A DNA stretch of 64,000 nt from the NCBI RefSeq assembly GCF_000721075.1, contig NZ_JOEQ01000012.1:304176-368175 (forward strand), in the 5' to 3' direction. Source of the stretch: Streptosporangium amethystogenes (lineage in GTDB: Bacteria > Actinomycetota > Actinomycetes > Streptosporangiales > Streptosporangiaceae). Below, piece by piece: positions 25,198 to 34,229 of the stretch (the stretch's first letter is position 1; each line of letters begins with the position of its first letter). Below the pieces are notes generated by a model. It did not search any database. It saw nothing but the letters and a program-made list of their open reading frames with translations, and was not told the origin of the DNA. The translations under genes and the position numbers were made by a program.

Positions 25198-27165
25198 GTG
25201 AGAGCGATGTCAGGGATTCGCCGGTACGCGGCGGGAGCCCTCGCCCTGATCGCCGCCGCCGCCGGGTGGCGGCTGACCGGCCTGCCGGATACCCCGGTCG
25301 CGGAGACGTCGGCCGACTTCTCCTTCCACGCGAGGCCGCTCGGGCCGCCCGCGGGACCCGGTGACCGCACCCTGCGGCCGGTCGCGGCGGGATACGCCGG
25401 ACTTCAGGGCTGGGTGTCGTCGCTGGGCGCCGGGGTGGCGCTGTTCGACGTGGACAACGAGGTCGTCTCCGACGACCTGTGCCTGGTCGATCCCCGCCAT
25501 GACACGGTGACCGTCAGGCGGGCGCCGGGAACGCCCCGGGGCTACCGGCCGTTCACGCTGGTCCCCCCGGATCGCAGGCGGTACGAGGCGCCGGCCGGGT
25601 GCCTGCCCGCCGACCTCGACCAGGACGGCTGGCAGGACCTGGTCGTCTACTACTGGGGCCGCTCCCCCTCGCTCTTCCTGCGCGTGCCCGGGGTACCCCC
25701 TTCCGGAACCGCCTTCCGCCACCGCGCGCTGACCGCGGAACCGGAGATCTGGAACACCAGCGCCGCCACGGCCGGTGACTTCGACGGGGACGGCCGCCTC
25801 GACCTGGTCTTCGGCGGCTACTTTCCCGACGGCGTCCGGGTGCTGGGCGGCGGCACCTCCAACGACGGCGACCCCGGCAGCGCGGTGATGCCCGACTCGC
25901 TGTCCGCCGCCACCAACGGCGGTGGCGCCCGGCTCTACCTGGCGAGCGGACCGGCGCGGTTCACCGAGGCCGAGGGGGTGTTCGACGAGGTCGGGAACGG
26001 AGGCTGGACCCTGGCGCTGGGCACCCAGGACCTGGACGGCGACGGGCGGCCCGAGCTGTATCTGGCATGCGACTTCGGCCCTGACCGGCTGCTGGTCAAC
26101 GAGTCGGTGCCCGGCCGGATCCGGTTCACCGAGGCCAGGGGCACCAGGCACCTGACGACTCCCGCCTCCAGGGTCGTCGGCCGCGACTCGTTCAAGGGGA
26201 TGGGCGTCGGCTTCACCGACCTCAACGCCGACGGCAGACCGGACATCCTGGTGAGCAACCTCACCGAGGACCACGCGCTGCAGCAGGGCAACTTCGCCTT
26301 CGTGTCCCGGCCCGGCGACCTGCACGGAGGTCACGCGCCCTACGACGACCTCGGTGAGGAGCTGGGGCTGAGCCGCAGTGGCTGGTCCTGGGACGTCAAG
26401 GCCGCCGACTTCGACAACGACGGCGACGACGAGATCATGCACGCGACCGGGTTCGTCAGGGGTGAGGTCGACCGGTGGGCGCAACTGCAGGAGGCGGCGT
26501 CGGCGAACGACCTGTTCCTCTCCCATCCCGCGCTCTGGCCGAGCATCCGGGCCGGAGACGACCTGTCGGGCCGCGACACCAACACCTTCTTCACCAGGGG
26601 TCAGGACGGTCGCTACGCGGACGTGGCCCGGCGGGCCGGGGTCGGCGGCGACAGCGACGGCACGGTCAGCCGGGCCTTCGCGGTGGGCGACGTCGACGAC
26701 GACGGGCGACTGGACTTCGCGGTCGCCAACCAGTGGTCGGAGTCGGTGCTCTACAGCAACCACGGCCCGACGGCACCGTTCGTGGGCCTGCGGCTCCGTC
26801 TCCCCGCGGGCCTCTGCCACCCATCCTCCGCACCACGCTCCGGGCCGGAGCGGCCCGCCCCGGCCCGACCGGGCCGGACACGCCCCGGGCCGACCCGGCC
26901 CGCCATCGGGGCCGTCGCCACGGTGCGCCTGCCCGGCGGGGTGACGCGCAGCAGGCAGCTCTACCCCGCCAACGGGCACAACGGCTTCTCCGCGCCCGAG
27001 CTGCTGTTCGGCCTGGGCGACCACCTGCCGGACTCCCCCGTCCCCGTCGAGATCTCCTGGAGGGACGCCTGCGGCGGCACCCGTACCGCGTCGGTGTCCC
27101 TGGAGCCCGGCTGGCACCGGATCCTGCTGGCCGACGGCCACGCCTCGGAGGTCCGCCGTCCGTGA
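25198..27165 (+). CDS. unbV: UnbV-like FG-GAP/ASPIC repeat protein
   Basis: Secreted or membrane-anchored beta-propeller protein, 655 aa. A positively charged N-terminus and hydrophobic stretch (about 8-22) form a signal peptide or anchor. Six DxDxDG-type calcium-binding loops mark FG-GAP blades: DLDQDGWQD, DFDGDGRLD, DLDGDGRPE, DLNADGRPD, DFDNDGDDE and DVDDDGRLD. The C-terminal ASPIC/UnbV domain has IGAVATVRLPGG and LYPANGHNGFSAPELLFGLG. An Arg/Pro-rich insert (about 540-565) precedes it. GTG 25198 or ATG 25207 can serve as start. Its stop overlaps the UnbU start (GTGA). Homologues occur in enediyne cassettes with no biochemical role assigned that I know of. Confidence 0.78.
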   Translation: MRAMSGIRRYAAGALALIAAAAGWRLTGLPDTPVAETSADFSFHARPLGPPAGPGDRTLRPVAAGYAGLQGWVSSLGAGVALFDVDNEVVSDDLCLVDPRHDTVTVRRAPGTPRGYRPFTLVPPDRRRYEAPAGCLPADLDQDGWQDLVVYYWGRSPSLFLRVPGVPPSGTAFRHRALTAEPEIWNTSAATAGDFDGDGRLDLVFGGYFPDGVRVLGGGTSNDGDPGSAVMPDSLSAATNGGGARLYLASGPARFTEAEGVFDEVGNGGWTLALGTQDLDGDGRPELYLACDFGPDRLLVNESVPGRIRFTEARGTRHLTTPASRVVGRDSFKGMGVGFTDLNADGRPDILVSNLTEDHALQQGNFAFVSRPGDLHGGHAPYDDLGEELGLSRSGWSWDVKAADFDNDGDDEIMHATGFVRGEVDRWAQLQEAASANDLFLSHPALWPSIRAGDDLSGRDTNTFFTRGQDGRYADVARRAGVGGDSDGTVSRAFAVGDVDDDGRLDFAVANQWSESVLYSNHGPTAPFVGLRLRLPAGLCHPSSAPRSGPERPAPARPGRTRPGPTRPAIGAVATVRLPGGVTRSRQLYPANGHNGFSAPELLFGLGDHLPDSPVPVEISWRDACGGTRTASVSLEPGWHRILLADGHASEVRRP

Positions 27166-28175
27166 GCGCCGCCCCGCCCCCCGAGGCAGCGAAGCCCGGG
27201 GGCTTCGGTCCGAACCGCAGCAGGGCGCTCCGCCGGTCGGCGTGGTCCCTCACCCTGATCACCGTGCTCGGGCACACCGTGCTCGGCTTCGAGCAGTCCC
27301 CTCTGGCGCCGGTGGTCGGCGCGCTCACCGGCGTGACCACCGAGTTCGCACTGGAGACCGTGGAGGCGTGGGCGTGGCGGCGCCCGGCCCGCTACCTCGG
27401 GGTGCCCCGCGACCGGGTCGCCGACTTCTTCCTGCCCTCCTACATCCGCGGCCTGCTCTGCGCGATGCTGCTGTACGGCAACGGGCATCTGATGCCGATC
27501 GTGCTCGCCGTCCTGGTCGGCGTCGGCAGCACGTACCTCTTCCGCGTGCGGGCGCCCGAGCCGACGGGGCGGACCGGCGGGGACGCGCCCGGCGTCGCGT
27601 TCCTGAATCCGGTGGCCTTCGGGATCGTCGTCGTGCTGCTGTTGTTCCCGTGGGTCGGCCTCGCCCCCGCCTACCAGTTCACCGCGTGGGTCTCGGGTCC
27701 TTTCGACCTGATCGTGCCGCTGGCCGTACTGGCGGGGGGCGTGGCGGCGAACGCCGGACCCGCCGGCAGACTGCCGCTGGTCCTGGGCTGGGCGGGCGGA
27801 TTCGCCCTGCAGGCGTGTCTCAGGGGCGGCCTGGGTGACGTGTCGACGGTCGGTGCCCTGCTGCCGATGACCGGGGCCGCCTTCGCCCTCCACACCGGCT
27901 ACGTGATCACCGATCCGGGCACGTCCCCGGTCAGGGCGCGCGACCAGGTCGTGTTCGGCCTGGCCACGGCGGCGGTCTACGGGCTTCTGGTCCAGTTCCA
28001 CATCGTCTTCGGGCCGTTCCTCGCCCTTGTGATCGTCTGCGCGGGCCGGGAGCTGAAACGGCTCCGCCGCCCGCACGGGGGTCAGCCGATGCCGGGGCCG
28101 ATCCGTTCGAGCACCCGCAGCGAGCCCTCCTGCCGGACCTCCCTGAACGCGCCGGAGGCGAGCACCCGCTGGTAG
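27162..28175 (+). CDS. unbU: UnbU-like polytopic membrane protein
   Basis: Integral membrane protein of 337 aa, with about nine hydrophobic segments between residue 28 and 300 (for example LTLITVLGHTVLGF, IVVVLLLFPWVGLAP, VFGLATAAVYGLLVQFHIVF). It corresponds by position and topology to UnbU of enediyne cassettes. GTG start overlapping the UnbV stop by 4 bp, so it is translationally coupled. The last 31 codons (28082-28175) run across the end of the convergent methyltransferase gene, and the tail is hydrophilic and unlike the rest, so the functional protein probably ends near the RELKRLRR region. Confidence 0.72.
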   Translation: MSAAPPPEAAKPGGFGPNRSRALRRSAWSLTLITVLGHTVLGFEQSPLAPVVGALTGVTTEFALETVEAWAWRRPARYLGVPRDRVADFFLPSYIRGLLCAMLLYGNGHLMPIVLAVLVGVGSTYLFRVRAPEPTGRTGGDAPGVAFLNPVAFGIVVVLLLFPWVGLAPAYQFTAWVSGPFDLIVPLAVLAGGVAANAGPAGRLPLVLGWAGGFALQACLRGGLGDVSTVGALLPMTGAAFALHTGYVITDPGTSPVRARDQVVFGLATAAVYGLLVQFHIVFGPFLALVIVCAGRELKRLRRPHGGQPMPGPIRSSTRSEPSCRTSLNAPEASTRW

Positions 28176-28729
28176 ACGCGGTACGGTGCCTGCCCGCCCG
28201 TGGCCGGGTCCGGGTAGATGTCGTGGAAGACCAGGGCGCCACCCCGCATGACGTGCGGCGCCCACCCCTCGTAGTCCTTGGTCACCGGGAGTTCGGAGTG
28301 TCCGCCGTCGATGAAGAGCATCGCCAGCGGGGTGTTCCACAGCCCGGCGACGCGCTCGGACCTGCCGACGATCGCGATGACCTCCTCCTCGAGACCCGCG
28401 GAGGCGATGGTGGTGCGGAAGGTGGGCAGCGAGTCCATCTTGCCGAATCGGGGGTCCATCAGGGTGGGGTCGTGATGGGCCCACCCGGGCTGGATCTCCT
28501 CGGAGCCCCGGTGGTGGTCCACCGTGAAGACGACGGACCCGGCCTGCCGGGCACCCGCGCCGAGGTAGATCGCCGACTTCCCGCAGTAGCTGCCGATCTC
28601 GCAGATCGGGCCGCGCGGGCCGTACTCGACGGCGGTCTCGAACAGCGCGATTCCCTCCTGGTGCGGCATGAACCCCTTGGCGTGCTGGGCGGCGTACAGC
28701 AGGTCGGCGGGCATGGTGGCATTGCTCAT
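28082..28729 (-). CDS. Class I SAM-dependent methyltransferase (Methyltransf_24 type)
   Basis: Methyltransferase of 215 aa. Motif I is ICEIGSYCGKSAIYLGAG (about 42-59), the acidic residue is in VFTVDHHRG, LFIDGGHSE is the metal-binding motif found in CmcI-like and catechol-type O-methyltransferases, and VFHDIYPDP follows. Start is ATG 28729, or GTG one codon earlier. It is convergent with UnbU and overlaps it by 94 bp, and divergent from the PPOX-ferredoxin-ADH set. The acceptor is unknown; a role in modifying a sugar or the Unb-linked product is possible. Confidence 0.75.
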   Translation of the reverse strand: MSNATMPADLLYAAQHAKGFMPHQEGIALFETAVEYGPRGPICEIGSYCGKSAIYLGAGARQAGSVVFTVDHHRGSEEIQPGWAHHDPTLMDPRFGKMDSLPTFRTTIASAGLEEEVIAIVGRSERVAGLWNTPLAMLFIDGGHSELPVTKDYEGWAPHVMRGGALVFHDIYPDPATGGQAPYRVYQRVLASGAFREVRQEGSLRVLERIGPGIG

Positions 28730-28783
28730 CACAGCAGACTACCCATACCGAACAAGATTCCGATTGACCCTTGCCCGACCTTG

Positions 28784-28797
28784 TGGAACGTGTTCTA
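28784..28797. promoter_or_regulatory. Exact KstR-type operator (TGGAACGTGTTCTA)
   Basis: Exact fit to TnnAACnnGTTnnA, 10 bp upstream of the GTG start of the PPOX gene, so it overlaps the region where polymerase would bind. Likely controls the PPOX-ferredoxin-ADH operon. Confidence 0.72.
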
Positions 28798-28806
28798 CTT
28801 TGCACC

Positions 28807-29271
28807 GTGAACCAGCGCGCCCGCATCGTGATGTCCGACGACGAGGTGACGGCTTTCGTCGGTGAGTCGCGGAAGCTACAGCTCGGCACGATCAACCCGG
28901 ACGGCACCCCGCACATGGTGACCATGTTCTACGGGTTGACCGAGGGCAAGATCTCATTCTGGACCTACGGCAAGGCCCAGAAGACACTCAACATCCAGCG
29001 CGACGCCCGGGTGAGCTGCCTGATCGAGGCCGGGGAGGAATACTCCGACCTGCGCGGCGTACTGGTGTACGGGGTGGCTCGGAGGATCGACGACCCCGAG
29101 GACATCCTCGGCGTCGGCATGAACGTGGCCAGACGAATGGCCGGGATGCCCGACGCGGAGGAGTCGCTCACCGAATACGTGGCCTACACCGGCCGCAAAA
29201 GGGTCGCCTTTGTGGTCGAGCCCACTCGTGTGATCTCTTGGGATCACCGTAAGCTCGCCATTCCCGGCTAG
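28807..29271 (+). CDS. PPOX-class F420/FMN-dependent oxidoreductase
   Basis: Split-beta-barrel flavin or F420-binding protein of 154 aa. The family start KLQLGTINPDGTPHMVTMFY (about 25-44) and TYGKAQKTLNIQRDARVSCLI are typical of the actinobacterial PPOX-class F420-dependent enzymes; YSDLRGVLVYGVARRI follows. GTG 28807 is chosen because the upstream stretch contains the KstR box; an ATG at 28831 is possible. It leads a set with ferredoxin (9 bp later) and Zn-ADH (11 bp after that). Substrate unknown; in this context a reduction step in lipid or sterol breakdown is plausible. Confidence 0.78.
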   Translation: MNQRARIVMSDDEVTAFVGESRKLQLGTINPDGTPHMVTMFYGLTEGKISFWTYGKAQKTLNIQRDARVSCLIEAGEEYSDLRGVLVYGVARRIDDPEDILGVGMNVARRMAGMPDAEESLTEYVAYTGRKRVAFVVEPTRVISWDHRKLAIPG

Positions 29272-29280
29272 GAGGCCCGA

Positions 29281-29475
29281 ATGAAAATCAAAGTCGACTA
29301 TCTGGTCTGCGAAGCCAATGCGATCTGCATGGGCCTCGCCCCGGAGGTCTTCGAACTCGACGACGACGACCAGCTGCACCTGCTGCTGCCTGAGCCGCCG
29401 CCGGAGATGATGGACCGCGTCCGGCACGCCGTGCGGTCCTGTCCCAAAGCCGCACTCTCCGTTGAGGAGAACTAG
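29281..29475 (+). CDS. 3Fe-4S ferredoxin (P450 redox-partner type)
   Basis: Ferredoxin of 64 aa. Three cysteines, Cys10 and Cys16 (CEANAIC) and Cys54 in SCPKAAL, give the CxxxxxC...CP pattern of single-cluster 3Fe-4S ferredoxins that donate electrons to actinobacterial P450s; the usual second Cys of a 4Fe-4S CxxC is absent. It resembles FdxD-type ferredoxins of the mycobacterial cholesterol region. Preceded by GGAGG. The nearest P450 in the window is at 15244, also behind a KstR-type box. Confidence 0.88.
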   Translation: MKIKVDYLVCEANAICMGLAPEVFELDDDDQLHLLLPEPPPEMMDRVRHAVRSCPKAALSVEEN

Positions 29476-29486
29476 GAGGTCCCCCC

Positions 29487-30572
29487 ATGCGTGGTGCGCT
29501 TCTGCATGCCGTCGGCGACGACAAGCTCGACATCCGCGATGACTTCACCCTCGCCCCGATGGGCCCGACGGACGTCCGCGTCAAGGTCAGGGCCACCGGC
29601 GTCTGCCACTCCGACCTGTCGGTGATCAGCGGCGTGCTGCCGATGCCACTGCCGGTCATCCCCGGCCACGAGGGCGCCGGAGAGGTCGTCGAGGTCGGCG
29701 ACCACGTGACCACGGTGCAGCCAGGCGACCACGTCATCATCAACTGGACCCCGGCCTGCGGCACCTGCGCGAACTGCCTGGTCCACCAACCGTTCCTGTG
29801 CATGACCTACGTGATGGACAGCTTCGTCAACGCCCGCTTCCGCTACGGCGGCGACACCCCGGCCTTCGGCATGGCCGGGTGCGGCACCTGGTCCGAGGAG
29901 ATCGTCGTGCCCTGGCAGGGCGCGATCAAGGTCGACCCCGAGGTGCCCTTCGAGGCGGCGGCCCTGATCGGCTGCGGGATCACCACCGGCGTCGGCGCGG
30001 CACTCAACACGGCCAGGGTGAAGGCCGGCTCGACGGTCGCCGTGGTCGGCGCCGGCGGCATCGGCCTCTCGGTGATCCAGGGGGCCCGCATCTCCGGCGC
30101 CACCACGATCCTGGCGATCGACCCGCTGGAGTCCAAGCACGCCCTCGCCAAGAAGGTCGGCGCGACCCACGCCATCACCCCCGACCAGCTGATGGACGCG
30201 CTCGGCACGCTCACCGGCGGCGCCGGGTTCGACTACGGTTTCGAGGCCGTCGGCAAGTCCGCCGCCATCATGACGGCCTGGCAGGCGACCCGCCGGGGTG
30301 GCGACATGATCGTGGTGGGCGCGGGCGCGATGGACGACAACGTCCCGCTGAGCGCCTTCAGCCTGCTGTTCGAGGGCAAGAACATCCTCAGCTCGCTGTA
30401 CGGCGGCTCGGACGTCCGGCGCGACTTCCCGTTCTTCGCGGGACTCTACAAGGCCGGCAAGCTCGACCTGGAGAGCATGATCAGCTCCCGCATCAAGCTG
30501 GCCGACCTCAACGACGCCGTGGCGGCGCTCAGGGGCGGCGAGGTGCTGCGCCAGATCGTCGTGATGGACTGA
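29487..30572 (+). CDS. Zinc-dependent alcohol dehydrogenase (MDR family)
   Basis: Medium-chain dehydrogenase of 361 aa. Catalytic zinc ligands: Cys40 in GVCHSDLS, His-Glu in GHEGAGEV and Cys in IGCGITTG. Structural zinc: the four Cys of CGTCANCLVHQPFLC. Rossmann motif VVGAGGIGLS and IDPLESKH (Asp favouring NAD). It resembles the NDMA/class-III-like alcohol dehydrogenases of actinobacteria. Last gene of the PPOX-ferredoxin-ADH operon; with the P450 it could turn a terminal hydroxyl into aldehyde during side-chain oxidation (inference). AGGAGG precedes the ATG. A strong bidirectional hairpin follows. Confidence 0.85.
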   Translation: MRGALLHAVGDDKLDIRDDFTLAPMGPTDVRVKVRATGVCHSDLSVISGVLPMPLPVIPGHEGAGEVVEVGDHVTTVQPGDHVIINWTPACGTCANCLVHQPFLCMTYVMDSFVNARFRYGGDTPAFGMAGCGTWSEEIVVPWQGAIKVDPEVPFEAAALIGCGITTGVGAALNTARVKAGSTVAVVGAGGIGLSVIQGARISGATTILAIDPLESKHALAKKVGATHAITPDQLMDALGTLTGGAGFDYGFEAVGKSAAIMTAWQATRRGGDMIVVGAGAMDDNVPLSAFSLLFEGKNILSSLYGGSDVRRDFPFFAGLYKAGKLDLESMISSRIKLADLNDAVAALRGGEVLRQIVVMD

Positions 30573-30599
30573 GCACCGTCCAGAACCGAGCCCGCGCAC

Positions 30600-30644
30600 C
30601 GGGTCACCGGGCCGCCCACCTGAGCAGGGCGGACCGGTGACCCG
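30600..30644. terminator. Bidirectional hairpin between convergent ADH and isomerase genes
   Basis: Outer arms CGGGTCACCGG and CCGGTGACCCG are perfectly complementary, with inner arms CCGCCC and GGGCGG around the loop. It lies about 27 bp after the ADH stop and 120 bp from the isomerase stop; there is no long T run, as is usual in high-GC actinobacteria. The rest of 30645-30764 shows nothing clear. Confidence 0.75.
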
Positions 30645-30764
30645 TTCCTGTCGTCGCCCCGTCCGCGGCAGGTGAACGGCTACGCCTCAGCGCGGGGGCA
30701 CCCCCGGCGCCCCGGTCGTGAGCGCACCGGTCCCGGGGGCCTCAGCCGGAGGAGCCCGAGTGCC

Positions 30765-31772
30765 TCAGTCGGAGGAGAAGGCGGCGTCGAAGGCGGCCGA
30801 GGGCGGGGTGATGGCGTTGAGCCCGCGGATCACGGCCAGCGCGTCGGGAGCGCCGTCCAGGCGGTCCATGCCCGCGTCCTCCCACTCGATGGAGATCGGC
30901 CCGGTGTAACCGATCGCGTTCAGCGCGCGGAAACAGTCCTCCCACGGCACGTCACCCCGGCCGGTGGAGACGAAGTCCCAGCCCCGGCGCAGATCGCCCC
31001 AGGGCAGGTGCGAGGCCAACCGGCCGCGGCGGCCGTCGCCGGTGCGGACCTTGGCGTCCTTGCAGTCCACGTGATAGATCCGGTCGGCGAAGTCCAGGAT
31101 GAAGCCGACCGGGTCGATCTCCTGCCACACCATGTGCGAGGGGTCCCAGTTCAGCCCGAACGCGGGCCGGTGCCCGACGGCCTCCAGGGTGCGCACCGTG
31201 CTGTGGTAGTCATAGGCGATCTCGCTGGGATGCACCTCGTGGGCGAAACGCACCCCGACCTCGTCGAACACGTCCAGGATCGGGTTCCACCGGGCGGCGA
31301 AATCGGCGTAGCCGGCCTCGATCATCGTGGGCGGCACCGGCGGGAACATCGCCACGGTGTGCCAGATGGACGATCCGGTGAAGCCGACCACGGTGTCCAC
31401 ACCGAGCCTGGCCGCGGCCCGAGCCGTGTTCTTGATCTCTTCAGCGGCGTTGCGACGGACCTGTTCCGGCTCGCCGTCACCCCAGAGACGGGCGGGCAGG
31501 ATGGCCCTGTGCCGCTCGTCGATGGGGTGGTCGCAGACGGCCTGGCCGACCAGGTGGTTGGAGATGGCGTGCACGACCAGGTTGTGCTTGGCCAGGGTCT
31601 CCCGCTTGCGATCGATGTAGCCGTCCTCGGACAGCGCCCTGTCGACCTCGAAGTGATCGCCCCAGCAGGCGATCTCCAGCCCGTCGTACCCCCAGCCCGA
31701 GGCCAGCCGGCAGACCTCCTCGAAGGGCAGGTCGGCCCACTGGCCGGTGAACAAGGTGATCGGCCTGCTCAT
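30765..31772 (-). CDS. Sugar phosphate isomerase/epimerase-like TIM barrel
   Basis: Xylose-isomerase-like TIM-barrel protein, 335 aa. Features are [17 protein letters not shown] near the N-terminus, [19 protein letters not shown], the metal-site [12 protein letters not shown] and HVDCKDAKV, and [13 protein letters not shown] 31772 chosen for GGAGG upstream (GGAGGACGC). It is the last gene of a second sugar ABC operon and is likely to isomerise or epimerise the imported sugar or its oxidised form made by the adjacent Gfo/Idh dehydrogenase. Inositol and rare-sugar pathways use this pair; the exact sugar cannot be read from sequence. Confidence 0.75.
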   Translation of the reverse strand: MSRPITLFTGQWADLPFEEVCRLASGWGYDGLEIACWGDHFEVDRALSEDGYIDRKRETLAKHNLVVHAISNHLVGQAVCDHPIDERHRAILPARLWGDGEPEQVRRNAAEEIKNTARAAARLGVDTVVGFTGSSIWHTVAMFPPVPPTMIEAGYADFAARWNPILDVFDEVGVRFAHEVHPSEIAYDYHSTVRTLEAVGHRPAFGLNWDPSHMVWQEIDPVGFILDFADRIYHVDCKDAKVRTGDGRRGRLASHLPWGDLRRGWDFVSTGRGDVPWEDCFRALNAIGYTGPISIEWEDAGMDRLDGAPDALAVIRGLNAITPPSAAFDAAFSSD

Positions 31773-31817
31773 GCGTCCTCCACACGGTTGATGGACCCGT
31801 TCTTCACCGGGGCGTGC

Positions 31818-31864
31818 GCCGGATGGCGCACCCGCGCGCTCGGCGCGTGGGCGCGCCATCCGGC
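31818..31864. other. Intra-operon hairpin between dehydrogenase and isomerase genes
   Basis: Arms GCCGGATGGCGC (31818-31829) and GCGCCATCCGGC (31853-31864) are perfectly complementary over 12 bp, with further pairing of CCCGCGC and GCGCGTGGG inside. It fills most of the 103-bp gap, so it may stabilise or attenuate the transcript end. Confidence 0.65.
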
Positions 31865-31875
31865 GACCGGCCCGC

Positions 31876-33120
31876 TCACGTCTGCCGTACCGCTGTCAGC
31901 CGGCTCTGGTCGGCGGCGCTGCGCTCGACCGCGGCCAGCACCCGCTGGACCCGCAACCCGTCGTCGAACGACGGGGACGGCGCGGTGCCGGAGGCGATCG
32001 CCTGTACGAAGTCCTTCACCTCGTGGGTGAAGGTGTGCTCGTAGCCCAGGCCGTGACCCGGTGGCCACCACGCCCCCGCGTACGGGTGCCCCGGCTCGGT
32101 GACCAGCACCCGGCGGAACCCCGCCTCCTCGGCGGGCAGGGCGTGGTCGTGGAACCAGAGCTCGTTCATGGCCTCGAAGTCGAACGCCACGCTGGCGGCC
32201 GAGCCGTTGACCTCGATGCGCAGCGCGTTCTTACGCCCGGTGGCGAACCGGGTGGCCTCGAACGAGGCCAGCGCGCCACCGCTGAACCTGCCGATGAACA
32301 GCGCCGCGTCATCGACGTCCACCTCCCCCGTCCCGGCACCGCCGCCGGCCGACAGCCCGGCCGAGGTCTCGGCCAGCGGACGCCGGGTGATGAAGGTCTC
32401 GGTCAGCGCCGAGACCTGCGTCAGGTGCTGACCGGTGATGAACTGCGCGGTGTCGATGATGTGCGCGCCGATGTCGCCCAGCGCCCCGGACCCGGCGAGT
32501 TCCCTGCGCAGCCGCCACACCAGCGGGAAGTCCGGATCGACGATCCAGTCCTGCAGGTACTGCGCCCGCACGTGCCGGATCTCGCCCAGCCTCCCCTCGG
32601 CCACCCAGCGGGCGGCGAGCGCGATCGCGGGCACCCGCCGGTAGTTGAACGCCACCATCGCGTAGACCCCGCGGGCCGCGGCCGCCCGTGCCGCATCCGC
32701 CATGGCCTCGGCCTCGGCGACCGTGTTGGCCAGCGGCTTCTCGCACAGCACGTGCTTGCCGGCCTCCAGTGCGGCGATCGCGATCCGCGCGTGCGAATCA
32801 CCGGGGGTGCAGATGTCGACCACGTCGACGTCCTCGCGGGCGATCAGCTCGCGCCAGTCGGTCTCGACCGCCGCCCAGCCCATCTGCCCGGCCGCCCGCG
32901 CAGTGCCCTCGGCCGAACGGCCGCACAGCGCCGCCATCACCGGCCGGACCGGCAGATCGAAGAACGCCGGCGCGCTACGCCAGGCCTGGGAGTGCACCCG
33001 GCCCATGAACGCGTAGCCGACCATGCCGATGCCCAGTCTCGGGCGTTCCCCACCTGCCGTTCCCGACGCCGGCCCCGGTGTCGGCGTCGGTCCCGGCGTG
33101 GCCTCGTCCCCCTGAGCCAT
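31876..33120 (-). CDS. Gfo/Idh/MocA-family oxidoreductase
   Basis: NAD(P)-dependent sugar dehydrogenase of 414 aa. The Rossmann motif is [18 protein letters not shown] (about 31-48), the family catalytic Lys is in [10 protein letters not shown], and the active-site region is [19 protein letters not shown]. Residues 1-28 are a Pro/Gly-rich tail. Members oxidise inositols, glucosides or other hexoses. The ATG at 33120 overlaps the binding-protein stop by one base (TGATG). Part of the second sugar operon, upstream of the isomerase; probably the first intracellular step on the imported sugar. Confidence 0.82.
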   Translation of the reverse strand: MAQGDEATPGPTPTPGPASGTAGGERPRLGIGMVGYAFMGRVHSQAWRSAPAFFDLPVRPVMAALCGRSAEGTARAAGQMGWAAVETDWRELIAREDVDVVDICTPGDSHARIAIAALEAGKHVLCEKPLANTVAEAEAMADAARAAAARGVYAMVAFNYRRVPAIALAARWVAEGRLGEIRHVRAQYLQDWIVDPDFPLVWRLRRELAGSGALGDIGAHIIDTAQFITGQHLTQVSALTETFITRRPLAETSAGLSAGGGAGTGEVDVDDAALFIGRFSGGALASFEATRFATGRKNALRIEVNGSAASVAFDFEAMNELWFHDHALPAEEAGFRRVLVTEPGHPYAGAWWPPGHGLGYEHTFTHEVKDFVQAIASGTAPSPSFDDGLRVQRVLAAVERSAADQSRLTAVRQT

Positions 33121-34181
33121 CAGGACTCGAATCCCAGCGGCAGGTAGACGTCCACGTTCTCCTTGGTGATCGTCTCCGAGGCCAGGGTGATCGACTGGGG
33201 CACCTGGTTCTCCACCAGGTCGCTCATCCCCTTGCCCTGAGCGATCAGGCGGGCCAGCTTGATCGCCGAGGAGGCCATCGTGGGGCTGTAGGTCACCGTC
33301 GCCTCCAGTACCCCCGTCCCCGCCTTGATGTCGCGCATCGCGTTGGCCGACCCGGCGCCACCGACCATGAAGAACTCGCTGCGCCCGGCCTCCTTGATCG
33401 CGGCCAGCACGCCGATGCCCTGGTCGTCGTCGTGGTTCCAGATCGCGTCGATCTTCTTGTGCGCCTGCATCAGGTTCGCCGCGACCTTGGTCCCCGACTC
33501 CACGGTGAACTGCGCGTCCTGCTTGGCCGTCACCGCGAACCCGTACGTCTTCAGCGCGTCCTCGAACCCCTTGCTGCGGTCCTGGGTCAGCGGCAGCGTC
33601 GCGATGCCCTGGATCTCCAGGATCACCGGGTTGGCCACCCCCTTGTCCTTGAGCTTCTTGCCGATGTAGTGGCCGGCCGCGACGCCCATGCCGTAGTTGT
33701 CGCCGCCGATCCAGGTGCGGTACGACAGCTTGTCGGGGAAGACCCGGTCCAGGTTGATCACCGGGATACCCGCGTCCGAGGCCTGGCGGGCGATCTGGTT
33801 GAGCTGCTGGCCGTCGTTCGGCAGGATCACCAGGGCGGCTACCTTCGCCGCGATCAGCGACTCCACCGCGGAGATCTGCGCGTTGATGTCATTGGTCGGC
33901 TCGACCGGCTTGAACTCGATGTCGGCGTACTGCTTGGCCGTGGCCTCGGCGTTCTTGGCGATCGCGGCGATCCAGCCGTGATCGGCCGCGGGCGCCGAGA
34001 AGCCGATGACCACCTTGTCGCCGGGCGCGTCGTTACCGCCGGTCGCGGCCGCCGGCGCCGGCGTCGGCGCCGAGCCTGCCGGTGCGGCCGCCTCGTTGCC
34101 GGTGCACGCCGTCACCAGCGCACCCGCGCCGATGACCGCACCGCCGAGCAGGAAACCCCTGCGAGCGACGTTCTCTGCCAT
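33120..34181 (-). CDS. Sugar ABC transporter substrate-binding lipoprotein (Tat-type signal)
   Basis: RbsB-like binding protein of 353 aa. The N-terminus has twin arginines (ARRGFLLGG), a hydrophobic run and a lipobox VTAC (Cys26), so it is probably exported by Tat and lipidated, followed by a Pro/Ala/Gly linker. The mature part has VVIGFSAPAADHGWIAAI, VILPNDGQQLNQIARQA, IPVINLDRVF and IWNHDDDQGIGVLAAI, typical of Peripla_BP_4. Unlike in the fucose transporter, the gene follows the ATPase and permease genes and is separated from the permease by 159 bp with two hairpins. Confidence 0.85.
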   Translation of the reverse strand: MAENVARRGFLLGGAVIGAGALVTACTGNEAAAPAGSAPTPAPAAATGGNDAPGDKVVIGFSAPAADHGWIAAIAKNAEATAKQYADIEFKPVEPTNDINAQISAVESLIAAKVAALVILPNDGQQLNQIARQASDAGIPVINLDRVFPDKLSYRTWIGGDNYGMGVAAGHYIGKKLKDKGVANPVILEIQGIATLPLTQDRSKGFEDALKTYGFAVTAKQDAQFTVESGTKVAANLMQAHKKIDAIWNHDDDQGIGVLAAIKEAGRSEFFMVGGAGSANAMRDIKAGTGVLEATVTYSPTMASSAIKLARLIAQGKGMSDLVENQVPQSITLASETITKENVDVYLPLGFES

Positions 34182-34229
34182 GACCCTGCTCCTTCTTGGG
34201 GGGGGGAAACTGGGGGAAGCGTGACGCGC

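Noticed and set aside
28738..28760. Further KstR-type box GAACAAGATTC before the methyltransferase
   Set aside because: Only the short GAAC and ATTC ends match, with wrong spacing and no outer consensus bases.
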